Notes under the pieces: model-generated
What the model saw: only the letters and a program-made list of their open reading frames with translations
Told to the model about the DNA's origin: nothing
The model's database searches: none
Assembly: GCA_947447625.1 (NCBI GenBank)
Contig: CANFKS010000008.1
Coordinates: 1 to 61,114 of the forward strand
DNA length: 61,114 bases
DNA from: Rhodospirillales bacterium
Lineage (GTDB): Bacteria; Pseudomonadota; Alphaproteobacteria; Acetobacterales; Acetobacteraceae
Direction: 5' to 3'
Position numbers and translations under genes: made by a program
Shown here: positions 17,790 to 25,931 of the stretch, one piece after another
How the letters are laid out: each line of letters opens with the position of its first letter
Numbering within the stretch: position 1 is the stretch's first letter

Positions 17790-18563
17790 TTGTTTTTGAT
17801 AGATTCACATTGCCATCTTGATTATTTTGAGGGGGAGGATCGGGCGGCAGTCCTGGCCCGCGCGGCCGAGGGCGGCGTGGGCGAAATGGTGACGATCGGT
17901 ACGCGGCTGACGCAGTCCGATCTGGTGCGCGGAATCGCTGACTCCAACCCGAACGTGTGGTGCACGGTCGGCATTCATCCGCATAACGCGGCAGAGCATC
18001 CGGTGCCGACACCCGAAGCGATCGCGGCAGAGGCGGCCTATCCGAGGGTGATCGGAATTGGCGAATCCGGGCTCGACTATTTCTACGACAAGGCGCCGCG
18101 TGCTGTACAGCGCGACAGTTTCCGGGCCCATATTCGCGCCGCACGCCTCGCTTGCTTGCCGTTGGCCATTCATGCGCGGGATGCTGACCAGGATATTCTG
18201 ACGCTGCTGCGCGAGGAGCATGACCAAGGCGCGTTCGCGTTCCTGCTGCACTGCTTCAGTTCGACACGGGAACTGTGCCAGGGGGCACTGGCGCTCGGCG
18301 GATATGTTAGTTTTTCCGGCATACTGACGTTCCCGAAATCCCAGGAAATCAGGGACATTGCGCGCGATGTTCCGGCTGATCGACTGCTCGTGGAGACCGA
18401 TTCGCCTTATCTTGCGCCGGTACCGTTCCGCGGCAAGCGCAATGAGCCCGGGCTTGTGGCACACACGGCCCGGGTGTTGGGCGAAATCCATGGGCTGGAT
18501 GCCGAGGCAATTGCGGCGCTGACGACGGCAAACTTCCGCCGGCTGTTTCCAAAGACCGCGTGA
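17790..18563 (+). CDS. tatD: TatD family metal-dependent deoxyribonuclease
   Basis: TIM-barrel hydrolase, about 257 aa. No ATG lies near the expected N-terminus: TTG at 17790 yields FLIDSHCHLDYF, with SHCHLD the first metal site, and is chosen; TTG at 17769 is an alternative. Other family motifs are TVGIHPH, IGESGLDYF, IHARDAD, LHCFSS and VETDSPYL, all intact. Lies 4 nt after metG. TatD proteins are 3'-5' exonucleases in DNA repair or RNA turnover. Confidence 0.92.
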   Translation: MFLIDSHCHLDYFEGEDRAAVLARAAEGGVGEMVTIGTRLTQSDLVRGIADSNPNVWCTVGIHPHNAAEHPVPTPEAIAAEAAYPRVIGIGESGLDYFYDKAPRAVQRDSFRAHIRAARLACLPLAIHARDADQDILTLLREEHDQGAFAFLLHCFSSTRELCQGALALGGYVSFSGILTFPKSQEIRDIARDVPADRLLVETDSPYLAPVPFRGKRNEPGLVAHTARVLGEIHGLDAEAIAALTTANFRRLFPKTA

Positions 18564-19357
18564 TGCGCGTCACGCTGCTCGGCACCGGAGGATCAGCCGG
18601 TGTGCCAATGATCGGTGGTGCCGACGGCGGCGGCGAATGGGGCGTGTGCGACCCGCACGAAATGCGCAACGTGCGGACCCGCTCCAGCATCGCGCTCGAT
18701 GGCGGATCCGGCGTGGTGCTGGTCGACACCCCACCTGACATGCGCAACCAGTTGTTGGCGGCACGGATCGCGCGGGTGGAGGCGGTGATCTACACCCACG
18801 CCCATGCCGATCACGTCACGGGGCTCGATGACATTCGGCTCGTCAATCGCGCGATGGGGCGGCCGATTGAAGCGTTCGGGACGCAGAAGACCCTGGACGA
18901 GTTGACCGGCCGGTTCGGCTACGCGTTCAAGCCGTGGCAGAAGCCGCATTTCTTCCGTCCAGTGCTGGTGCCATGCCCGGTGGCGAGTGATGCCGTGGTT
19001 GCGGTTGCGGGAATGGCGGTTCGGCTGTTCGATCAGGACCATGGCTTTACCCGCTCACTCGGTCTGCGCGTCGGCGCGTTCGGGTATTCGACCGATGCGG
19101 TGGCACTCGATGATGCAGCGTTCGACGCGCTGGCGGGGGTGGATACCTGGGTGGTCGGCTGCTTTCAGCGCCACGAGCATCATACCCATGCTTGGCTCGA
19201 CCGGGTGCTGGAGTGGGTCGTTCGACTGCGGCCGCGGCGGACGGTGTTGACGCATATGGGGGTGGATATGGATTTCGGCTGGCTCAGAGGGAATCTGCCG
19301 GACGGGGTGGAGCCTGGGTATGACGGGATGGTGCTGGATGTCGCGGCTGGGCCCTGA
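18563..19357 (+). CDS. MBL-fold metallo-hydrolase (PhnP-like)
   Basis: 264 aa. The ATG at 18563 overlaps the tatD stop (TGATG); a GTG lies one codon earlier. Begins RVTLLGTGGSAGVP, and contains THAHADHVTGLDDIR, the metal motif of phosphodiesterase-type MBL proteins, plus later DQDHG and HTHAWLDR. Related to PhnP 5-phosphoribosyl 1,2-cyclic phosphodiesterase, but no phn genes are near, so the substrate is open. Last gene of the housekeeping run; about 160 bp of non-coding DNA follow. Confidence 0.88.
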   Translation: MRVTLLGTGGSAGVPMIGGADGGGEWGVCDPHEMRNVRTRSSIALDGGSGVVLVDTPPDMRNQLLAARIARVEAVIYTHAHADHVTGLDDIRLVNRAMGRPIEAFGTQKTLDELTGRFGYAFKPWQKPHFFRPVLVPCPVASDAVVAVAGMAVRLFDQDHGFTRSLGLRVGAFGYSTDAVALDDAAFDALAGVDTWVVGCFQRHEHHTHAWLDRVLEWVVRLRPRRTVLTHMGVDMDFGWLRGNLPDGVEPGYDGMVLDVAAGP

Positions 19358-19443
19358 GGGGGAGTTTGATTCCGGCTGGGGTTTGATGATTTCTGGCGGA
19401 GTCACGCCATCACCCTGGCTCCTGAAATTGAAGCGCCGTCCTA

Positions 19444-19471
19444 TTATTCCATAATATACCTTCTGCGACTT
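19444..19471 (-). other. Candidate dif (XerC/XerD) recombination site
   Basis: On the plus strand this reads arm TTATTCCATAA, centre TATACC, arm TTCTGCGACTT. Its complement has an 11-6-11 layout matching dif: XerC-type arm with CGCA-AA spacing, centre GGTATA (5 of 6 as in E. coli TGTATA), XerD-type arm starting TTATG. By eye 18 of 28 positions agree with the E. coli site as I remember it. The A/T-rich site lies where the plus-strand G>C bias fades out. Function is inferred, not shown. Confidence 0.55.
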
Positions 19472-19473
19472 TT

Positions 19474-19502
19474 GTGTCGACACATGAGGGGAGCGCTCCC
19501 CT
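19474..19502. promoter_or_regulatory. Two perfect palindromes next to the dif-like site
   Basis: GTGTCGACAC (19474-19483) and AGGGGAGCGCTCCCCT (19487-19502) are perfect 10- and 16-bp dyads separated by 3 nt, starting 2 nt from the dif-like sequence. They could bind terminus-organising proteins, or the longer one could act as a hairpin between convergent genes. Confidence 0.4.
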
Positions 19503-19516
19503 TGCGCCGCGGTATC

Positions 19517-20593
19517 TTATCGGGTTTGAGGACCCTCGAAACGCAGTGCGGCGTCGACGGCCGGACGGGCGTTGATCCGCGCTCGATGAGCCGCCAGGAA
19601 TGGCCGCGATGTCCACGCTCCTTGGTCGCGCTGCGTCCACTGCGTGAGCATGGCGAGGAATAGATCTGCTGCGGAAAACTGCGCTCCCAATACATATGGC
19701 CCCGCCCCGAGTGCCGCCTCAATATGGTCGAGCATCTTGGCGATGCGTCGGTAGGCCGTGGCTTTGACGTCCAACACCGCAGCAGGATCAGCCACATGCC
19801 GGTCAGGGTAGGCGCGCACGAGGATTTCGGGTTGCAGGGTATTGGTGAGATGGACCATCCATTTGTAGAACACAGCACGAGAAGCGGTGCCTATCTCGGG
19901 TGCCAAGCCACACTCAGGGTGCCGGTCTACCAAATGGAGGGCGATCGCGGCGGTTTCGCTGAGAACGAGGTCGCCATCGATCAGTATTGGGATCAAGCCC
20001 TGCGGATTGAGGCGCAGATAATCCTGGCTGTTCTGAGCGTTCTGCTTCCTGTCGACGAGGCGCAGTTCGAACGGAATGCCGAGTTCGCGCAACAGCATAT
20101 GCGGGAATGCGCTGGCATTGTGAGGGTAATAATACAGAGCGACCGTGGCCGGTGTGGTGCCGCTGCGGGCGCGGAAGGCCGACCAGACCGCGCCGCTGTC
20201 AAGCGCGGCAACGGCGGCGGCCTGGGCCTCGGTTTCGACTGCCGCCGCCATGTAGTGCTGCCGCGTCCAGGCGACAGGATCGGCAAGTCCGGAGAGGCTG
20301 GCGAGTGCCGCGATCAGGGTGCCGCTGCGACCGATGCCGGCCTTGCAGCCGATATAGATTGTTGCTTCGGGTGCCGTGCGCATGCGCACCAAGAGGTCCG
20401 ACAGCGTGTCCTGCAACTCAACCTGTGTGGGCGCGGTAAAGTCAGCAAGATCGAGAGCCAGGGTGGCACGCGCGCGGTTGGCATTTTCGGGATCGAGGCA
20501 TAGACCGATGCCCTCCCCGCTCCACATGTGAAAAGGACCGCCGACGATGCGGCGGTCCTTCCCCAAGAGACGAAGTGTGACTGAGCCGTTCAC
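19517..20593 (-). CDS. Fusion protein: CX5R phosphatase-like domain + glutathione S-transferase
   Basis: 358 aa, GTG start 3 nt after the livF stop. Residues about 1-145 look like a small dual-specificity/tyrosine phosphatase: IYIGCKAGIGRSG gives the CX5R loop (Cys83-X5-Arg89-Ser90), though the His usually before Cys is Gly82. Residues about 150-358 are a GST: thioredoxin-fold start YYYPHNASAFPHMLLRELGIPFE, cis-Pro region GLIPILIDG (Pro202), SETAAIA glutathione site, and helical-domain N-cap FSAAD (307-311). There is no frame break between them. I know both families but not this fusion. Position at the end of a liv operon suggests co-expression only. Confidence 0.8.
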   Translation of the reverse strand: MNGSVTLRLLGKDRRIVGGPFHMWSGEGIGLCLDPENANRARATLALDLADFTAPTQVELQDTLSDLLVRMRTAPEATIYIGCKAGIGRSGTLIAALASLSGLADPVAWTRQHYMAAAVETEAQAAAVAALDSGAVWSAFRARSGTTPATVALYYYPHNASAFPHMLLRELGIPFELRLVDRKQNAQNSQDYLRLNPQGLIPILIDGDLVLSETAAIALHLVDRHPECGLAPEIGTASRAVFYKWMVHLTNTLQPEILVRAYPDRHVADPAAVLDVKATAYRRIAKMLDHIEAALGAGPYVLGAQFSAADLFLAMLTQWTQRDQGAWTSRPFLAAHRARINARPAVDAALRFEGPQTR

Positions 20594-20596
20594 AGG

Positions 20597-21340
20597 CTAC
20601 TCCGCGTTGGCATCGACTTTCATTTCGCCAAGATAGGCCTCGCGGATCAATGGGTTGGCTTCGAGTTCCCGGGCTGGGCCTTCAAGCACCACCACGCCGG
20701 TCTGCAACACGTAGCCCCGGTCCGCAATTGAGAGTGCCATTGAAGCATTCTGCTCGACCATGAAGATCGTCGTGCCCTGCTTGTTGATCTGCGTGATGAT
20801 GTCGAACACCGTCTCGACGAACAGCGGAGAGAGGCCCATCGAAGGCTCATCCATGCACAGGAGCCGCGGCCGCGCCATCAGCGCGCGGCCGATCGCAACC
20901 ATTTGCTGTTCGCCACCCGACAATGTGCCGGCTATCTGGCTGCGGCGCTCCTTCACGCGGGGGAACAAGCTATAGACGCGCTCAAGATCCTCGTCGAAGT
21001 CGGGGCCGCGCTTGCGCGTGTAGGCACCCATTTCGAGGTTCTCGTAGACCGACATGCGTGGGAACAGGCGACGGGCTTCAAGCACCGGAGCGATGCCGCG
21101 CATCACACGCTGCGCCGGGGTCAGGTGATCAATCTTCTCGCCGTCGAACGTGACGCCGCCGGTGGCTGGCTTGACCACACCCATAATGGTTTTCATGGTC
21201 GTGGACTTGCCGCACGCATTGCCGCCGAGCAACGCGATGATTTCGCCGCGCTTGATCTTGTAACTGACGTTTTTCAGCGCGTGGAGATCGCCATAGTAAG
21301 TATTCACGCCCGCGAAATCGAGCAGGATATCATCAGCCAT
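20597..21340 (-). CDS. livF: Branched-chain amino acid-type ABC transporter ATP-binding protein LivF
   Basis: 247 aa ATPase. ATG at 21340 is chosen because AAGGAG lies 7 nt upstream; it overlaps the livMG stop by 8 nt. Walker A is GGNACGKS (an Ala-Cys in place of the common Gly-Ala), signature LSGGEQQ, Walker B LLCMDEPS. The Q-loop region and VEQN H-region are typical of LivF. Works with the LivG domain of the upstream fusion to power HAAT-type uptake. Confidence 0.93.
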   Translation of the reverse strand: MADDILLDFAGVNTYYGDLHALKNVSYKIKRGEIIALLGGNACGKSTTMKTIMGVVKPATGGVTFDGEKIDHLTPAQRVMRGIAPVLEARRLFPRMSVYENLEMGAYTRKRGPDFDEDLERVYSLFPRVKERRSQIAGTLSGGEQQMVAIGRALMARPRLLCMDEPSMGLSPLFVETVFDIITQINKQGTTIFMVEQNASMALSIADRGYVLQTGVVVLEGPARELEANPLIREAYLGEMKVDANAE

Positions 21341-23387
21341 TGGCATTCTCCTTCGCAGCCGCATCCTGCGCTTCGATCTTGGCGCGATGAGCGCGTCCGA
21401 GATAAGCAGTGAGCACCTCCTCGTTGCGCTGCACCTCGTCGGCCGTGCCTTCAGCGATGACGTCGCCATGGTCAAGCACGGTCACGCGATTGGCCAAGCG
21501 GGTGACGACGTCCAGCTTGTGTTCGATGATCAGGATCGTGAGGCCCATGGCATTGAGTTCACCGATCTGTTCGGCAAGTTCGAGCGTCTCGTTCGGGTTC
21601 ATGCCGGCGGTGGGTTCGTCGAGCAGCAGAATGCGCGGACGCGACGCCAATGCACGGCTGATTTCGACGCGGCGCCGGTTTGCGTAGGACAGGCCGGCCA
21701 CGGTGTGGTTGGCGCGCGGGCTGAGCCGGTTGCCGAACAGGCCCAGGATATCGAGGGCCTTGCGCAGGGCCCCCTGCTCTTCCGCACGCGCGGCAGGCGG
21801 ACGGAAGATGGCGCCGAATGGCAGCGTCTTCAGCCTGCAATGCTGACCGATCAACACATTCTCGAGCACGGTGAGCTTGGGGAACAGGCGGATGTTCTGA
21901 AACGTCCGCGCCACGCCCGCGGCAAGCACCTCGTCAGGGCGCAAGCCAATGAGTTCATGGCCCTCGAACTTTATGCTTCCCTCCGACGGCACCAGGCCAG
22001 TGATGGCGTTGAACAGGGTGGATTTGCCCGAACCGTTCGGGCCGATAACGGCGATCACGCCGCCGGCAGGAATGGTCAGACTCACCTTGTTGAGCGCAAC
22101 GAGCCCGCCGAACCGAACGGTGACGTCCTTGATCTCCAGCGCGTTGCCGGTGCCCGGATTCCACTTCTCGATGCGATCAACGTTGACGAAGCCGCCGCGC
22201 TTCACATCGGCTTGTTGCTCCTCGAGGTCCAGCTTGGGCTGCGCGCGGGTGGCCGGAATGAGGCCCTCGCGGCGGAACAACATCATGACCACTATGATGA
22301 TGCCGAAGAACATCTGCGTCCACTGCACCAGATCAGCCGCCATCAGGAAATCGCTGCCGACGCTTTCACCGATCGCGCGGATGACATCCGTCGAGCGCGG
22401 CAGGATCCAGGTCTGCAACAGCTGGAGCAATGCGGCACCAACCACCACGCCCCAGACGCTACCCATGCCGCCAAGGACGACCATGACGATGAGCATCGAG
22501 GACACCGAGAAGTTGAACATCTCGGGTGTTGCGACCTGCAGCTTGGATACGAAGTAGACGCCGGTGAAACCCGAGAACGAGGCGCCGATGGCAAACGCCA
22601 ACAGCTTGAAGTTGCGCAGGTTGATGCCCATCGCCGATGCCGCCGTTTCGTCCTCGCGGATCGCCATCCAGGCCCGGCCGATGCGACTGTCGCGCAGCCG
22701 GATTGAGGAGAAGATCAGGATCGCGACGAGCACCATGCCGACATAGTAGTACGGTGTGGCATTGACACCGAAGCTGTAGCCTTCGAAGCCGAGGGCCTTG
22801 ATTGCCGGCAATGCCGGCCCCTTGACGCCGTTCAGACCGGCAGCGCCGTTGGTTATGCTATCGGCGTTACGCGCCACGATGGGGACGATTTCACCGAAAC
22901 CGAGTGTCACGATCGCGAGGTAGTCACCCCGCAGGCGGAGCGTGGGCGCGCCAAACAAGACGCCGAACAGCCCGGCCACCAAGGCGCCGGTCGGCAGCGC
23001 CAGCCAGAAGCTCAGCGTGAAGTGGACCAGATCCCCTCCCCCCTGATTGATCTTCTCAACGAGGCCCACGGCCGCGAGCGGCTCCCAGCCCGATGACCAA
23101 GGCGGCATCACCTGATAGGCGGTGAAGATACCGTAATAATAGGCACCGATGGCGAAAAAGGCGGCGTAGCCCAGGTCTAGCAGACCGGCGAAACCGACCA
23201 CAATGTTGAGGCCAAGCGCCAATGTCGCGTAAGACATCGCGTTGGCGATGGTGTCGATGTTGCTGTCGTCGTCGGTCAGGAAAGGATATATTGCGAAGGC
23301 AACGGCGACGAGGATGGTGGCCCAGCCCTGGCGCTTTTGTTGGCTCCAGCTGGCAAAGGGGCGGGCGAGGATATCGGTGACGGCCAT
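21333..23387 (-). CDS. livM: Fused LivM permease and LivG ATPase
   Basis: 684 aa. Residues about 1-380 are the LivM permease (about 8-10 TM helices; GLNIVVGFAGLLDLGYAAFFAIGAY and LRLRGDYLAIVTLGFGEI are family signatures). Residues about 425-665 are LivG: Walker A GPNGSGKST, LSYANRRRVEISRAL as the C-loop, LLLDEPTAGMNP, IEHKLD. A charged linker around residue 385-420 joins them. LivM-LivG fusions occur in some proteobacteria. GGAGGG lies about 8 nt upstream of the ATG. Situated between livH and livF. Confidence 0.93.
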   Translation of the reverse strand: MAVTDILARPFASWSQQKRQGWATILVAVAFAIYPFLTDDDSNIDTIANAMSYATLALGLNIVVGFAGLLDLGYAAFFAIGAYYYGIFTAYQVMPPWSSGWEPLAAVGLVEKINQGGGDLVHFTLSFWLALPTGALVAGLFGVLFGAPTLRLRGDYLAIVTLGFGEIVPIVARNADSITNGAAGLNGVKGPALPAIKALGFEGYSFGVNATPYYYVGMVLVAILIFSSIRLRDSRIGRAWMAIREDETAASAMGINLRNFKLLAFAIGASFSGFTGVYFVSKLQVATPEMFNFSVSSMLIVMVVLGGMGSVWGVVVGAALLQLLQTWILPRSTDVIRAIGESVGSDFLMAADLVQWTQMFFGIIIVVMMLFRREGLIPATRAQPKLDLEEQQADVKRGGFVNVDRIEKWNPGTGNALEIKDVTVRFGGLVALNKVSLTIPAGGVIAVIGPNGSGKSTLFNAITGLVPSEGSIKFEGHELIGLRPDEVLAAGVARTFQNIRLFPKLTVLENVLIGQHCRLKTLPFGAIFRPPAARAEEQGALRKALDILGLFGNRLSPRANHTVAGLSYANRRRVEISRALASRPRILLLDEPTAGMNPNETLELAEQIGELNAMGLTILIIEHKLDVVTRLANRVTVLDHGDVIAEGTADEVQRNEEVLTAYLGRAHRAKIEAQDAAAKENANG

Positions 23388-23399
23388 GGACGTGCCCTC

Positions 23400-24329
23400 C
23401 TAGGACTTGTTGGGGGCTTGTCGGCCAAGCAGGCCGGCGGGGCGGAAGACGAGAACGATGACGAGGATCGAGAAGATGATCACATCGGCCCAGGCCTGCC
23501 CGATGAGCTGGCTGGAGCCCGCCTCGATCAGGCCGATCAGCACGCCGCCCAGCATCGCGCCGGGAACGTTGCCGATCCCGCCGAGGACGGCTGCGGTGAA
23601 CGCGCGCAGGCCAGCGGAGAAGCCCATGTCGACCTTGGCATAGTTGTAATAGAGGCCGAAAATCAGACCGGAGGCGCCGGCGAGGGCCGAGCCGATGAAG
23701 AAAGACAACCCGACGACGTTGTCGACCTCGACGCCCATCATGCGGGCAGCCTCGGGGTCCTGCGCGGTGGCGCGCATGCCTTTGCCGAGTTTGGTGAACT
23801 GCACGAAGTAGGTCAGGCCCAGCATCAGCACGATGGTGATGCCCCAGATCAACACATCACGCAGGCGCAGCGTGGCTTCGCCAAAATGCCAACTCACAGA
23901 GGGGAGAGGATTGGCGAAATTCCGTGTGTCGCCGCCGACACCGATCAGGATGATATTGAAAAGAATATAGGAGACGCCGATCGTCAGGATCATCGCCGCC
24001 GGGCCGGTCACGGCGCGCAGCGGTCGCAACAGCAATCGTTCGATGCCGACGCCGATCATGCCGGTGCTGAACATCGTCACCACGAAGGCGACGAGGATCA
24101 CGACGACCAGTGGCAAGCCGGTGAGGATGACGATCTGGCCATCCAGGCCCATCAACCGCAGAACGCCGAGCGCGATGAAGGCTCCGACCATGAACACGTT
24201 GAAATGGGAGAAGTTGATCAGTTCCATGATGCCGTAAACGAGCGTGAAACCGAGGGCCAGCAACGAATACATTGCGCCAAGGTTCAGCCCATTGATCAAC
24301 TGTTGCAGAAAAAGTTCGCCAGTCGTCAT
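23400..24329 (-). CDS. livH: Branched-chain amino acid-type ABC permease LivH
   Basis: 309 aa inner-membrane permease with about 8 hydrophobic segments. N-terminus LQQLINGLNLGAMYSLLALGFTLVYGIMELINFSH is the LivH hallmark; AVLGGIGNVPGAMLGG is the conserved EAA-type loop. First of the permease/ATPase genes, preceded by a terminator-like hairpin that separates it from the binding-protein gene. Confidence 0.94.
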   Translation of the reverse strand: MTTGELFLQQLINGLNLGAMYSLLALGFTLVYGIMELINFSHFNVFMVGAFIALGVLRLMGLDGQIVILTGLPLVVVILVAFVVTMFSTGMIGVGIERLLLRPLRAVTGPAAMILTIGVSYILFNIILIGVGGDTRNFANPLPSVSWHFGEATLRLRDVLIWGITIVLMLGLTYFVQFTKLGKGMRATAQDPEAARMMGVEVDNVVGLSFFIGSALAGASGLIFGLYYNYAKVDMGFSAGLRAFTAAVLGGIGNVPGAMLGGVLIGLIEAGSSQLIGQAWADVIIFSILVIVLVFRPAGLLGRQAPNKS

Positions 24330-24428
24330 ACTAAGTCCCCAAAAAGCGAATCCGGTCGCGGTGCAGGAAATGCGGCCGCCCCGGTGGGCCGGATCAGCTG
24401 ATCCGGTGCACGTGTCGCGGCATCAAAA

Positions 24429-24457
24429 GGCCTGGGACGGATAAACCGTCCCAGGCC
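24429..24457 (-). terminator. Strong hairpin between binding protein gene and livH
   Basis: GGCCTGGGACGG and CCGTCCCAGGCC form a perfect 12-bp stem with a 5-nt loop. On the minus strand it is followed directly by TTTT, about 22 nt after the livJ stop. This is a good intrinsic terminator or attenuator, which would allow more binding protein than permease to be made. Confidence 0.75.
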
Positions 24458-24478
24458 CCTGAGCCAGGGCGTAAGCCC

Positions 24479-25723
24479 TCAGGACATCGGCGCAACGCCG
24501 ATATAGGCGAACTGATCGTCCATATTGTCGAGCGGCTTGGACGCGTCCTTCTTGACCTGGAACACAGAGATGACCTTGTTTTTCAGGTCACCATTCTCGT
24601 CGAACTCCACCGGGCCGATCAGCGAGTTGGCCATACGGATTGCCTGCAGACCATCGCGAACGGTGTCGCGGTTGATCGGTTTGCCACCGGCCTGCAGCAC
24701 CTTCACGGTCTCGATGATGGCGCGCGCGGCGACATACATGGTGAGCGTGTAGTCGTCCGGCGAACCCTTGAAGCGCGCGTTGAAGCGGTCCGAGAACTCC
24801 TTCATCTTCTTGTCGCCATCGTCCTTGTGGGGCGAGGCGTTGGAGGCATACCAGCCGTCGGCGGCCGGGAAGCCCGCACCCTTGAGCAGTTCGACGCCAT
24901 AGATGCCGTCGCCGCCGGCGCGGACGATCTTGGGCAGGATTTCAGCGACCTGCTTGGCCAGCTTCACGCCGGCCTGGGCAACGCCGCCGTAGTAGAGGCC
25001 ATCGGCGTTCAGCGACTTGATCTTGGTCAGCACGGCCGAGTAGTCGGCGGCCTTGGGGTCAAGACGGTCACGGCCGAGGACATTGAGGCCGAGTTCGCCG
25101 CAGCGCTTTTGGAAGCTGTCGGCGATGCCGACGCCGTAGGCGCCCGAGTCGTCGAGGATGTAGACCGACTTGATGCCGACTGTCTTGGCCAGGAAGTTGG
25201 CCATGTTCGGCCCCTGGTAGGCATCCGTCGTCACGGTGCGGAAGTAGACGGCCTTGCCCTTGGGGCGATACTGGGCGGCAAACTTCGGGTCCGTGATATC
25301 CGGGTTGGTGGACGACGGCGTGATGATCGCCAGATTGCCTTCCGAGAGGATCGGGGACATCGCCTTGCCGGCGCCGGACATCTGCGGGCCGAGTGCCGCG
25401 ATGAAGCCCTTGTCGGAGACCATCTTGCGGGCGTTGGTGGCGGCCTGGGCCGGGTCATACTGGCCGGCGGTGGCGGTGCCGTCGTCAAACTTCACGAGAT
25501 CGAACTTGATCCCGGGTACTTCGCCATATTTGTTAGCGTCTTCGAAGGCGAGAATGGCGCCGTTGCCCACGCGGATGGCCGATTCCGAATCGGCGCCGGT
25601 GAGCGAGAGGTTCATAGCAACCTTCACAGTCTTGTCGGCGGCCTGAGCGCCTTCAGTGACCGCAAATGTCCCAGCCGCGGCGATGCCGGCGGCGGCTTTA
25701 AAAGCTGAGCGACGCGAAATCAT
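24479..25723 (-). CDS. livJ: Branched-chain amino acid-type ABC transporter substrate-binding protein
   Basis: Periplasmic binding protein type I, 414 aa. The N-terminus MISRRSAFKAAAGIAAAGTFA is a twin-arginine-like signal ending near AQAA. The mature part begins KTVKVAMNLSLTGADSESA, the typical Leu/Ile/Val-binding start, and continues with GPQMSGAGKAMSPI and ITPSSTNPDIT. First gene of the liv operon; ligand cannot be told. Confidence 0.92.
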   Translation of the reverse strand: MISRRSAFKAAAGIAAAGTFAVTEGAQAADKTVKVAMNLSLTGADSESAIRVGNGAILAFEDANKYGEVPGIKFDLVKFDDGTATAGQYDPAQAATNARKMVSDKGFIAALGPQMSGAGKAMSPILSEGNLAIITPSSTNPDITDPKFAAQYRPKGKAVYFRTVTTDAYQGPNMANFLAKTVGIKSVYILDDSGAYGVGIADSFQKRCGELGLNVLGRDRLDPKAADYSAVLTKIKSLNADGLYYGGVAQAGVKLAKQVAEILPKIVRAGGDGIYGVELLKGAGFPAADGWYASNASPHKDDGDKKMKEFSDRFNARFKGSPDDYTLTMYVAARAIIETVKVLQAGGKPINRDTVRDGLQAIRMANSLIGPVEFDENGDLKNKVISVFQVKKDASKPLDNMDDQFAYIGVAPMS

Positions 25724-25931
25724 GAATTAGTCTCCCTGTTTTGGCAGTCTTACGGACGCGCCTTGTTACAGAACGTGCCCCGGACACCGAACCATGAAGG
25801 GGTCATGTCTCCAAGGCAAGCCTGCTTCTTGCTTGACGCAGTCGCAAAACCACTCCTGGAGGCAGAAAGCAAGCCCCATGCCACGCCAAGCCCCCCTTTG
25901 CGCCCCGCCGATGCGTGGTAGATAGCCGGTC
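25724..25931. other. Divergent intergenic region livJ / ABC-F
   Basis: 208 bp upstream of both genes. It should carry both promoters. I see no perfect dyad longer than 10 bp and no confident -35/-10 pair. Confidence 0.4.

Larger units (their letters stand above)
19358..19516. other. Intergenic region between convergent units at the skew switch
   Basis: The plus-strand housekeeping genes end at 19357 and the minus-strand liv unit ends at 19517. The gap holds a dif-like 28-mer and two perfect palindromes. Upstream of here the plus strand is G-rich in genes of both orientations; after a roughly balanced stretch it is C-rich in both. Confidence 0.6.
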
